NCBI GenBank assembly: GCA_024699855.1
Contig: JAMPIQ010000001.1
Coordinates: 8,680,001-8,744,000, forward strand
DNA length: 64,000 bases
DNA from: Aphelenchoides besseyi
Taxonomy: Eukaryota; Nematoda; Chromadorea; Rhabditida; Aphelenchoididae
Reading direction: 5' to 3'
A program made the translations under genes and the position numbers. The notes under the pieces are model-generated. The model was not told where the DNA came from. It made no database searches and worked only from the letters and a program-made list of their open reading frames with translations. The first letter of the stretch is position 1. Each line of letters begins with the position of its first letter. This document shows, in pieces, positions 22,253-32,195 of the stretch.

Positions 22253-24104
22253 TGTTATTCGATTGCTAGACATTCCAATAAACTTTATGGTTTGGCCAAA
22301 AGCATAAAATAAGCACATTAAGCAAAGTTAATAACCGATTTATTAGCCAATCAAACTTAATAGGCACCTTCATAATTAGAAACCTAACCATTGAACCTTT
22401 CTTCTAGTTACCGTATTCATTTCATCAGCGAAGCTCGTCCATCTCAATGAAAAGAAGAGAAGATGAATGGGTTGAAATGTTTAGGTTTAGTCTCGATTGT
22501 CCTTGAATGTGTTCAAAAGCACAGAATCGAAACTTTTGCTTGATATTCACAACATGATCAATTCAATTTCGCAAACAAAACGCGCCGCATGAGTTTTGTT
22601 GTCGAGCGATAGCGATCAGAACTCTGAAAGTTACACGTGCCGTCGTGAGTTTTTTTACGTTATGAATCGAGTTTGACGATAATCGGACTGCTTGTGAAGC
22701 TACGACTGTTCAGCGAAAAATTGTGATCTCCGATTTTGCCGAACGATTGTAAACTTTTAAGCTTTTGGGGTTTAGATTTGATTCATTGAACAAAACTCAT
22801 GTGTTGATGACACGTTTTGAGGATTATTTTCGAAGCACATGGAACAGATTTTAGTCACAGATGTGCATAAATTAGCGGTTAATGAGATTGAATTAGTATG
22901 TTCAAGTGAACAAGATAGCAAGAGAATATGTTTCGTTCAAAGTTTGGTGGCGACTGCTTAGTTAACTGCTCTCGATAGTTAAGTCAAAAGAATTTCGCTT
23001 GTAATCTTGAATGAAAATGTGAATTCCATGCGGAACTTAAAGCTTCCAGTTGCCGGTTTTGTTTTACATCGAAAGAAACACGAGAAAATTTCGCAATGTT
23101 CTTGGTATTTGACTTTCGCTTTGGGAAATTTTTTCGTTTGAGGAACAAACAACGAAAATTGAAATGGGTAACACGAATCATTCAATTGCTGGTAATTGCT
23201 GTTGAGGAGAGCCAGAGAAATTTCGACGAATTGGACTTGTTGACAGAAGCATCACCAGTTGAAAACATTTCTAAATGACGAAAATTCGAAACACCTGGGA
23301 TTTGAAGCACAAACAGCAACTTTTGAATCCTCCGTTAAAGTGCATGTCAAAATGACGGTTTACAACGTCTTGTCCGACGACCATTTTCAAATTGAAAGTG
23401 ATCTACGATTTCGATCGTTTTATCGCGGTTTGAACTTTGCTTCCATTCATCTGCTCGCCATTTCCTTTGGTCAACTCTTTTGATATCCTTCATCTGTCCG
23501 CCGTTTACAACCGGCCGAGTGCATTCGATTGCTCCCACTCATGCATTTCGGTATCGGTTGATAAGATGACGAGAAGTTGCTGCCAAAAAGTAGAAATGGA
23601 AAGTTAATCCCGTCTTCCAACGTTGATGTCAGTTTCAATGATAAGTCTCAAAAGACCAACGAGCTCGATTGCTTCGCATTTCCGTGGCATCAGAACATGC
23701 GCTTGATTGGCGACGAATAATCCCAATTTAATCCCCGAATCTCACGCTTCTTGGCACCGCGCATTTTCAATTGACTGGGAATTTCGTTTAAATATTTACA
23801 TTAACACTCTCGTTCTTGACATAAGCGCTTGAAGGTTGTTATCCGACGTCTTTGTTCGAGGTTGGCATCTTCGATTCCACTTCCGAGTTCATTTGTGATT
23901 GTTTCTCTGGGTTTTTATTTTTCGTTCATCCGTCTATTGTTCTCTTCATTGTTCTCTTCAGTGGCCGGCGACTGCAAAGCTCTTCGAGATCGAAAAGGAG
24001 CGTTTTTGCGTCCAAAAGTTCGACGAAATTAACGGTCCCAAAAAAGACTTGGCGACAAGTGACAATCGTGGTCCCATTGCGGCTAGCAATTTGAGCGGAT
24101 TGAG
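22253..24104. other. 1.85-kb region without convincing genes
   Basis: AT-rich to about 23.8 kb, with short frames on both strands (for example 22979-23185 minus) that lack domains. From about 23960 composition becomes richer in C and G and a long plus-strand frame opens (23899-24366), overlapping the ORF listed next. This may be an exon reading WPATAKLFEIEKERFCVQKF after the acceptor TCTTCAG at 23960. Confidence 0.35.
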
Positions 24105-24542
24105 ATGTTCACGGACGTCAGCTCGAAGATACGCACGAATTCAATTAAGCACAAAAATGCGAAGGTGTCGGCCATCCAACGTCCCCAACGATCGCAGATT
24201 CAAGTGGCCAAATTGTGGACCCAAAAAACAAAACTCCACGAAATCGAAGATCACTTGCGCCGCAGAGATCGTCTCGACGTTCCGCTCCAAAATTTGGCCA
24301 ATTCCCACGCAGCAGATTTGGAGAATTTTGCGCGTCCTGTTGCTTCGACCTCCGCGTTCGGCGTAGCAGAATTTCCGGCAGCCGGAGGCGTACGAAGAAG
24401 AGCGCTAGAATCCGCAGAGTTTGCTGGCGGCGCTTTTCACGAGTCTCTGGCCGTGACGTCGCTTAGCCGGAGACCAACAGCATTTAGCGGCACGCCGACA
24501 AGTTCGAACGCTGCTGATGGCACTCTTTTTGGCTTCGTTTGA
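24105..24542 (+). CDS. Uncharacterised basic/Ala-rich ORF
   Basis: An open frame of 145 codons from an ATG at 24105, beginning MFTDVSSKIRTNSIKHKNAK and ending SNAADGTLFGFV. The first 80 residues are basic and helical-looking (KLHEIEDHLRRRDRLDVPLQ); the rest is Ala/Ser/Arg-rich. I recognise no family. Its base composition is richer in G and C than the flanks, and overlapping frames are also open, which lowers confidence. It could be a single-exon gene, an exon of a gene joined to the frame at 23960-24100, or an alternative 5' exon of the carbonic anhydrase gene downstream. Confidence 0.3.
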   Translation: MFTDVSSKIRTNSIKHKNAKVSAIQRPQRSQIQVAKLWTQKTKLHEIEDHLRRRDRLDVPLQNLANSHAADLENFARPVASTSAFGVAEFPAAGGVRRRALESAEFAGGAFHESLAVTSLSRRPTAFSGTPTSSNAADGTLFGFV

Positions 24543-24896
24543 AACTGCTCGTTGCATCCTTTTCGTACACCTGTGGGCAAAACGTTTGCAGTTTTGCTTA
24601 TCCACTTTTAACTATAAATCTTCTTAAATATGTTTGCTTTTCATTCGGGATTAAAATGTGCGGAATTCGAAGTCCGATGAGTCGGCGGAGCAATCCATTG
24701 TTTACATACCACAAAAACGTCAACTCAAAGCGCTCCCTTTATTTCGCCTGTTTTTGATTACGCAAAAGATAGAGAGAACGCGCCGTTTCATTGAGTGTCC
24801 TAATAACACTGGAAAGTTTTTCAGGACACAGAGATTGCAACGGTTTAACGAGCACAGTCTTTTTAGCCCGTCAAAACGTTTGCGTTTTGCACGACC

Positions 24897-26679
24897 ATGT
24901 CTCCACATTCCAAACGAAGACGCCTCATCACGCCTTCGAACTCAAATGTACAAAAAAAGCGAAATCGTTCCGCCCCCAATGAAACCGCTGCGACGTCTCT
25001 GCGCTCGCGCCGTTCCGCAAAGAGCGCAACTCAACACTCGAAAACAGAAGAGTTGAGGAACACGCGACCAAGCTCCGCCCATCATCGAAAAGAGGCAAAG
25101 CGGCAGGCTGAAAACCCGGAGAAACAACATGAGGCAACGGAAGTCAAATCGACGAACAGTCTTCAGAAGAAGAACGAACGGCCAAAAACTGCAGCAGTTA
25201 TGACTGGTAGGAGTCGATCAAAGGGCTTACTGTACGTCCGAAGTGTTTAGGATCGAGCTGGAACTACGACGATGATGGAGAGTGCGGACCACACAAATGG
25301 CCAATGGCTGTTGATGGCACCCGTCAATCACCGATTGACTTGCGTCTTTCGAAAATGAACGTGATTACGTTGCAAGAACCGTTACAGTTCGTTAACTATG
25401 ATCAACCGTTACACGGTGAATTCGTGAATACCGGGCATTCGGGTAAGTACAAACAACCAGTTGTATTTTGATACTCTGCAATTGATTCGAAGAAACTTCA
25501 AAGCTACAAATGAATTTAGTTTAATGTTTGAGGTTTCAGTTCAATTTCTTCCAAACTCTCAAACTTCGCTTCCGGAAATCTACGGTGGTTTGTTAGATCA
25601 ACATTACCGTTTTGTTCAATATCACTATCATTGGGCTCAACAAGATCTTGAAGGATCTGAGCACGCCATTTGCGGTCTTCGATATCCGGCCGAATTACAT
25701 CTTGTTCACCAAGGAGTAGATGATCCAACAAAACTTGCAGTTTTGGGAATCTTTTTGAATCGTGGTGATGCAGATAGTCGGGCCTTGGGACCCGATGCTG
25801 AAGTTTTTGCTCAATTAACCGAATCAGGTCAACGTGCAATTGCAAAATCAGCAGTCAATTTGTCTGAGAAACTGCCAGAATGTCAAACATCGTTTGTACG
25901 TTACGAGGGATCGTTGACGACTCCACCGTGTAGCGAAAATGTCACGTGGACCATCTTCACTGATCCAATCGATATCACACCGAAACAAGTGAGTATTCAT
26001 TGTTTACTGTTCCCGTTGCTTTTTCTACTTCTGACTTAAAAACATGACTGAATGTATTGGAACGAAAAAGACGACCGGAACAAAGATGTCCAAAATTTGC
26101 GTGAATCCCTCGGGAAGCGAACGGGTGTGGGGTTTATGTCGATGAAGGAAAATAGCCGAAGCGTCCACGTTATCGAAATGAACGTTATTGGTGAAGTGAA
26201 AAACACCCTTTTGCTTTCACGATTGCAAGTTTTGACGCCTGCATTTGAGACTCTTTTGTTTGCTAAGCAAAGTGTAACTGATGAGCCTTTCGCCTTCAAT
26301 TCTTATGGCAATTTCGAAAAACGTTCACGGACACGCGAAACAACATTAAATTTTATCATGCGCCAAAATTCTTTCTTCTTTTACATAGGAAATCCCTCAA
26401 TTTCCTCCGAATTTCACTTCTTTCTTTTTCTGTGTGGCCAAAAAGGTTCCGCTTTGTGTTCGACAAAACCCGTTGATTAGGTTCCTTCGGTCAAAAACAA
26501 AATACAAAGTAACACTCGGAGTCCTCAACAACCACAAATTTACTTGTCAATCATATGAATTGGTTTTTCAGCTCGAGCTCATGCGTTCCATCAAGGACCA
26601 CAGCGGTTCGATCATCCGCAAAAACTGTCGACCGTTGCAAAGACTCAACAATCGAACCGTTTTCTTCGCTCGATCATAA
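24897..26679 (+). CDS. cah: Alpha-carbonic anhydrase with basic N-terminal extension
   Basis: Catalyses reversible hydration of CO2 with a zinc ion. Exons are 24897-25206, 25251-25442, 25540-25988 and 26572-26679, all in continuous phase, giving about 352 residues. Exon 1 encodes about 103 disordered basic residues (MSPHSKRRRLITPSNS...), with no signal peptide. The catalytic domain starts SSWNYDDDGECGPHKW with GTRQSPIDL. The shuttle His is in FVNTGHSVQF. Zinc ligands are the two His of YHYHW and the His of AELHLVH. The Thr199 region reads GSLTTPPCSENVTW, and the C-terminal NCRPLQRLNNR matches the family. All catalytic residues are present. The last intron is long (583 bases). Exon 1 splices in frame but is only weakly supported; the true start could lie elsewhere. 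Convergent with the coiled-coil gene. Confidence 0.85.
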
Positions 26680-26859
26680 ATAGCTTATTTACACAGCAAC
26701 CAAGTAGTCAATCAAAGTCACAAGTTTATTGTTTCTTGAATGTGCTTATACTACTTTGTCTATACGGATAAATGCTTGAAAAGAGTAAACAGGTTGAGGA
26801 AAGCCAATTGCTTAGAAATAAACAAGTAATACAGAACTAAACTCAAGATCAGACAAAGG
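26680..26859. other. Convergent 3' ends with crossed poly(A) signals
   Basis: Between the stop codons of the carbonic anhydrase (+) and the coiled-coil gene (-). A minus-strand AATAAA lies at 26725-26730 and a plus-strand AATAAA at 26817-26822, each beyond the other, so the two 3' UTRs are expected to overlap by roughly 90 bases. Confidence 0.5.
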
Positions 26860-28848
26860 TTAACGATCACTGGTATAACTTCCAAGACTCTCGTTCATGC
26901 AATTGATCGGTTTAATGCAAAACTCGCTATGACCTAAAGTTATGAAAACGAAAGATTAGAGGAGTGGAGAACTTACGACGAGCAATTATGCTTTTAAGTT
27001 TCTGATTTTGAAGTTCCTTTGACGTGTAAGTGCGATTTGAAGTTGTCGGCTGATCAACATACTGCAAGTATTCATTGTTTTCTTCATCGTCAGAGATGGT
27101 GTACTGAAAATTGAACAATCAAACCGTAATTCTTGTTGTAAACTAACCGTTTCATTCAAATTCTCTTCATTTCCACCTTCGTCTTCACCTTTCTCCTCCT
27201 TGAACGTGGATGAACCGAGAGGTGGCGTTGGGAAAACATAAACTTCTAAATCGAATGATCAAAGAAACCCGCCGATTAACAGACCATTTGGATTGGCAGA
27301 CTCGTTAAGATCGTGAGTCGAATTGAGAGGATCCAACAATTCTTCTTCGTCCTCCGAAAGAAAGCCTATACTTACATCTCGAATTGACGAAAACTGACTA
27401 CAAGAAAAGATACGAGATGGTCATCAAAACAGAAACTTACACTCGTTTTTGTCGAGTAGTCGCACGGGTTTTCTCTTGTTCCTTGTACTTCGATTGTAAT
27501 TCGGGTGGTAGTGCAGAAAAAGTTTCGTAATGTAGAATCGAACTTCCGTATAAAGTGCAATTGCTTTCTGATTGTCGTTTTTCCACTTTTTGGAAAACTT
27601 CTGCATTTGATTTGAGAACCTCAGAAATCGCAGCTTTGAACTCGGAACTCTCGAGCGTCGCAGCTTTCAGTTTCGAGACCAGCTGATTGACATCCAAATT
27701 GTTGCCAGTGCTTATCGATCGTCCCTGAGTTCGTTCCATCAACGCTAATCGTTCCTCCAGACTCCTGATCTTTGAGTCCGTCCGATCTTGAAGAAGTTTA
27801 TGGCTTTCACGAAGAATATTAAAGTTATCGGTGAGTCGCGCAATTTCGCCCTTCAACCGATTATACTCGTTGACAATTGACGGATTCTAAAGACAAAAAG
27901 AATTCTAATCAAATGAATGTGCCTACCGCGTCGTTGTTCATTCGCCGTTCATTTTCGTTGACGCGAACTACTGGTCGAGTGGTGTTTGTGGTATTTGCAT
28001 TGATACTTGGCCGACGAACCAAATTGCTCGGAAGTGTACGTTGCGGAGCAATTGATCGTCGAGGGGCTGTGGTTGCGAGACTGAAAAAGAAGTCTGAACT
28101 TTCGATTTTAACGTTAACAAACTTTTCTCGTGTCATTGAGCGAGAAGCCTGCGCGTTACGATCGTTGTTGATGTTACTTTGATAGGACTTCATAGCTTGA
28201 AACCAACCGCTTTGATAGAAGAATGAAACCGATTGTTGAACTTCGGCGTTCGACCAATGGGTTTGATGGCTCGTGGTTTCCCGCTCTGAGGTTTTGTTTT
28301 CCGTTTGAAGACACAAACTTTTTGTCAATTTCTGTCAATACCGACAATCCGGGAGTGTAATGGGCAGTTTGATTGTGAGTTACCTTCTTTGTGTTTTGTT
28401 CGCTGGAACATCTGGTAAACAATTTGTATTCCTCGAATAGAAAAGCCAATTTTACGGTCGAGTTGCGGTAATTTCATCACTTTCATGTTCGGGATCAGGA
28501 AGCCGAATAGTCACCTCTTGTTTGTGGACAATTAGAATATTTCACTAGAGTTGTGGAGCTCATTTCAAGCCATCTGTCGTCTCCTGACTTCCTAGTGCCA
28601 AAAGAACCGCAAGTGTGTGTCATGGCTTGGAATTTTTGCAGATGGTGGGATATGCTGAGACGAAAATAAAAATAGTCACCAAGGCAACAGACACCTGAAG
28701 ACGCAGAATTGGCAAAATAGAAGAAAGAGGAACGTCGCCGGTTGTCTTCCGCTTTGTTGTTGGATGGCGCAGCAGATTGTTCCACTTTGTACAACAATGT
28801 AATACCGAAAAATGTATCCTCAAAGTACAATTCCACTTTTTTTGTCAT
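26860..28848 (-). CDS. Coiled-coil protein with acidic C-terminus, unrecognised
   Basis: I do not recognise this gene. Ten minus-strand exons join in phase: 28695-28848, 28481-28516, 28384-28431, 28178-28331, 27927-28080, 27441-27886, then about 27287-27398, about 27149-27242, 26977-27103 and 26860-26933. The product is about 465 residues. Residues about 130-180 are Arg/Pro/Asn-rich (RSIAPQRTLPSNLVRR). A heptad-rich segment follows (LKGEIARLTDNFNILRESHK, IRSLEERLALMER), typical of a dimeric coiled coil. The C-terminal quarter is very acidic (EDEEELLDPLN, EEKGEDEGGNEEN, ISDDEENNEYLQY). A cytoskeletal or centrosomal scaffold would fit but is a guess. The first four small exons are the least certain; the coiled-coil exon and those after it are solid. 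Confidence 0.6.
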
Positions 28849-29368
28849 AACTTGGATTCAATTTGTTTTTTCTTTACAAACCCATTTACGTGGTTTATAT
28901 TTTCGTATTTACGACATCCTTTTAAAGTCATGGAGTTTGTAACGATTTCCGGTCTTTTTGATGCTTTCGAATCGACTCAGCAGGATCCCAAGACCGAAAT
29001 TGCAGGTGCCCGATTTTACCGCGTCAAAAGGTCGCGTTGGGCCGATGGTCATTACGCCCGTGTCTTCGTTAGTTCCAAACAGTCAACCTTGGTTTCTTGT
29101 TCCTGTTTGCTAATAACTCACTTCTAAATTCCTAAACCGGAAAAATGCAAATTGACCTTCGAAATTTTCTTCCGCAGATTTCCGATTAGGAAGCAGATTA
29201 GGTGCATTGTTTGTTGAGTTAAACTAAGTAGTCTCTCGAGGATAATGTACAAACAAATAGCTTCTAATTGAGCCCACGCGTCGCAAATGTTTTTGGCATT
29301 TTCGCGAAGAATTCGAGTCGGTTCGTGTTGTTCATTAACGTTGGGTTTTAGAGGGTTTCTCCTTCAAA
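28849..29368. promoter_or_regulatory. Divergent intergenic region
   Basis: 520 bases between the coiled-coil gene (-) and the exon group starting at 29369 (+). A short plus-strand frame from ATG 28930 (65 codons, MEFVTISGLFDAFESTQ...) has no support from splicing or family. Confidence 0.35.
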
Positions 29369-29996
29369 ATGAGCACAACGAACGTTTACATTCCAAAACT
29401 GCAAATGGACTATTTGGATGATCCACAAAATCTGTTTCAGGTCCAGTGTATCTTTTTAGTTTGTTCATTCAAAGTTTAGATCACCGACGAATCGGCCCGA
29501 AATTTCATCGACGAGTCGCTTTTGGTTCTGATGAGCAAAAACTGTGCAACAAGCAATGCCATTCGAGTGAGTTGACGGGCAATCGCTCACGATATAGTTT
29601 AACTTTCAGCCTCAAACCGCCGAAGATCGTCAACCGAGTAGTACAAGTAACAGCGAAAATGAGGTCCAATCGAAGGTGTCCACCGCGCGATCTTTGGAAC
29701 GAGGTCATTGGATTTCAAGTGTCCGGTTATCGATTGTGGTTTCAGAGTCGAGAAGTGCCGGTGGAAATCCGATTCAAATGAACAAATCGCGTCTACCGAT
29801 GTCGCCGCGTGACACTCAGAACTTTTCCGTTGCATTGAGTCCGCGATATCAACAGATGAAAACGCGGATAGCTCAATCGGTGGGTGAACTTTCATTGAAA
29901 CATTGCAAGGCCATAAAATTCAATGCAGTTTATTGCATTTTCATTTCTTACGTTTATTTTGATCGGTTGCATTCAACCGTAAGTTTTTTGGTTTGA
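29369..29996 (+). CDS. Ser-rich exon group, possible distal N-terminus of the PP2A B'' gene
   Basis: Three exons join cleanly: 29369-29440, 29480-29566 and from 29610, with GT...AG introns of 39 and 43 bases. The start is MSTTNVYIPKLQMDYLDDPQ, followed by TDESARNFIDESLLVLM and a Ser/Arg-rich region ending SPRYQQMKTRIAQS. The frame then runs to a stop at 29996, but the tail (KAIKFNAVYCIFISYV...) looks non-coding. A donor GTGGGT after base 29879 ends the exon in phase 0. I do not recognise the protein. It may be a small gene on its own, or a first exon set spliced to a phase-0 acceptor of the PPP2R3 gene (for example 43851), giving a third N-terminus. The downstream join is inference. Confidence 0.45.
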
Positions 29997-32195
29997 CCGG
30001 AAGTTGTAAGATTTCCGGTTGAAGTTATGTCCTGGTTCGACCTCACTGCAACAAGATTACTTCGCTACACTCATCAATTCAAAAGACAATGCATAAGTTG
30101 AAAAACAAAACAACACTAAGAGTCGATTTCATTGTTCGAGAATTTCGGAAGCAATCTCAGTTTGACACAATGGTCACCGGTTCTGACTTTTTTCTCGAAA
30201 TTAACCGTTGATCTCTCCAGTGGACGACCTGCTTAGCCGACGACTTCGGTTGCCACTTTCGATCAGGTGTGAGAAAGCGAGAGGCCAATTCGAGCGGACG
30301 ACATAGGGCGATCGGATTCGTTAGTCTGTTGTCTCGATCCAAGTGCCCGGAGGCGAAAGAGTGGTGCGTCTTCTTCTCATGGACAGAATGCCGTTGAAGC
30401 ACAAATTAAGACCGAATGTCCGTCACTTCGAATCGACAGCCCTCACGTCTCTGCGGGTCGAGAGCGGGACAACTGTGCCATGATCTTCGGAAGGCGACTT
30501 GTGGCTGAAAGACGAGCCGAATTGGTCAAATGGACGTTTTCGTTTAATCATCCCGCCTTTAAGTTTCGAGACGAATCAGTTCACCTATTGCCACATCATT
30601 CGGTTCTTAATTGCATTGTCCGAACGGTCTCGTTTATACGCACATTTTCGGTTAACGAACAAGGAACTCAATGGAGAGTTTGATGTTCTCGGATTTTCCG
30701 ACAGTTCACGAGTTCCAATTGATAGCGATTATTAAAACTGACTGCTCGTTTTATGTGCATCGTGATCATGAACGTTTGTTGGTCATCAAACTTCGTCGGG
30801 TTGTAAACGGCTGTTTGATTGTTCTTCCAGCGGATCTTATTTGTTTTACTTTCTTATGGGCGTTTTGTTTGTACGAGATCTCCGAGTGTGTTGCTCTCAC
30901 GCTTTCGCGTCGTCTTCTAATCGAATTTGATCGGATTTTGAAACTTTTGCTCATCGAACTAATCAGTTTATTTAAATTTTGAAACTACGTTTTACCCCTC
31001 CGAGTTTAACGACTGCCGTTCAATGTCATTCCCCGTCTCCAGCATTCACGGACTTCGTCGCAATCGTTCCGCTTCTTCTCCGTTTGACCCATTAGCTGGT
31101 GCGGTCAGTTTTGTTTTAGCGAACTTTTTCTCGAATTCTCGTGGAAACGTCGATTGGACGTTTTCGTGTTCAGACGACGATCAACCGGTTGCTGGAAAGT
31201 CGGGTGTTCGTCGTCGTTTACCTTTCTGACTCACCGCGCGGTTCAAGTTTCCATGTGAAGACGGAAATTTGCAAAAAACGTCAATCTGCGTCGTGATTCA
31301 TTCGCGTATTCTGTTAGACGGTTCATCGACTTCTCGAAGTCTAATGGATGGCGAAATGACGTGACCGGAGAAACAAACGCGATTTGTTTTTTCAACTGGT
31401 TTCGTCTGATTCGTTTCTGATTGGTTTAACATCAAATATCGTTATTAGTTTGCGAGGGCGAACTTTCTTTTGAACTTGCGACTTTTGAGTTCCGCAATTT
31501 CACTGAAAATGCAGTCGACTGCTCGTTTGCAGACCAACTTTACACTGCGATTGTGCGCGATCGGTACGCCCGATTGCTCAAGGGGCATCCATCGTACTCA
31601 CTGTCGTTCGACGAGAGATGTTTTTCAAGTTTGTAGAACCATTTCCTTTAATGGCCCTCGTTTGATGATTCTTAAACGAGTTGGTTTTTAATTCGATTGG
31701 CCATATGGTCGGATTGTCGTCATTTCAATTTACGATCTCAACTTTGAAACATTTCTGATTGTTTGGGTCAACAAACATGTGGCTTTGAGATTTACCTCGT
31801 GGTTGAGCGTTGTCGGGAGTTTCTCTTCGCTGCTGCATGTGTGCGAGATCGAATCGAATTTCGACTCCGTTTCTTGAACATCAGCGGTTGAAATTTCACG
31901 GAACGTCACCTTCAGATTGTTTTCTCTTGATCTTAACACCTGAATCTCGACTAACCAATTTGTTTGTCTGCTGCTTACTCACGTGTTTCAAACTGCCAGT
32001 TCGCTCTTCCACGTTGCGCCGTTCGATCGACGAAAATCGTGTCGCCGTTCTTCCAAACTGATTGACACTTCGAAATTTAGAGCATTTAGTTTTTGAGCAA
32101 CGAATGTAATTAAACTCCGTTTTGTGATTCGACTCATTTCTTAACCGCAAAGTAATTAACGCGGTGCTACTCGACGGTCGTCTTCAACGAATTTG
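29997..32195. other. 2.2-kb region without convincing genes
   Basis: Short frames on both strands with no domain. The sequence just upstream of 32196 is a plausible promoter or leader for the next exon group. Nothing else stands out. Confidence 0.4.

Noticed and set aside
26052..26480. 143-codon plus-strand frame inside the last carbonic anhydrase intron
   Set aside because: No recognisable domain, Phe-rich low-complexity end, and it is removed by the splice that restores the conserved C-terminus of the enzyme.
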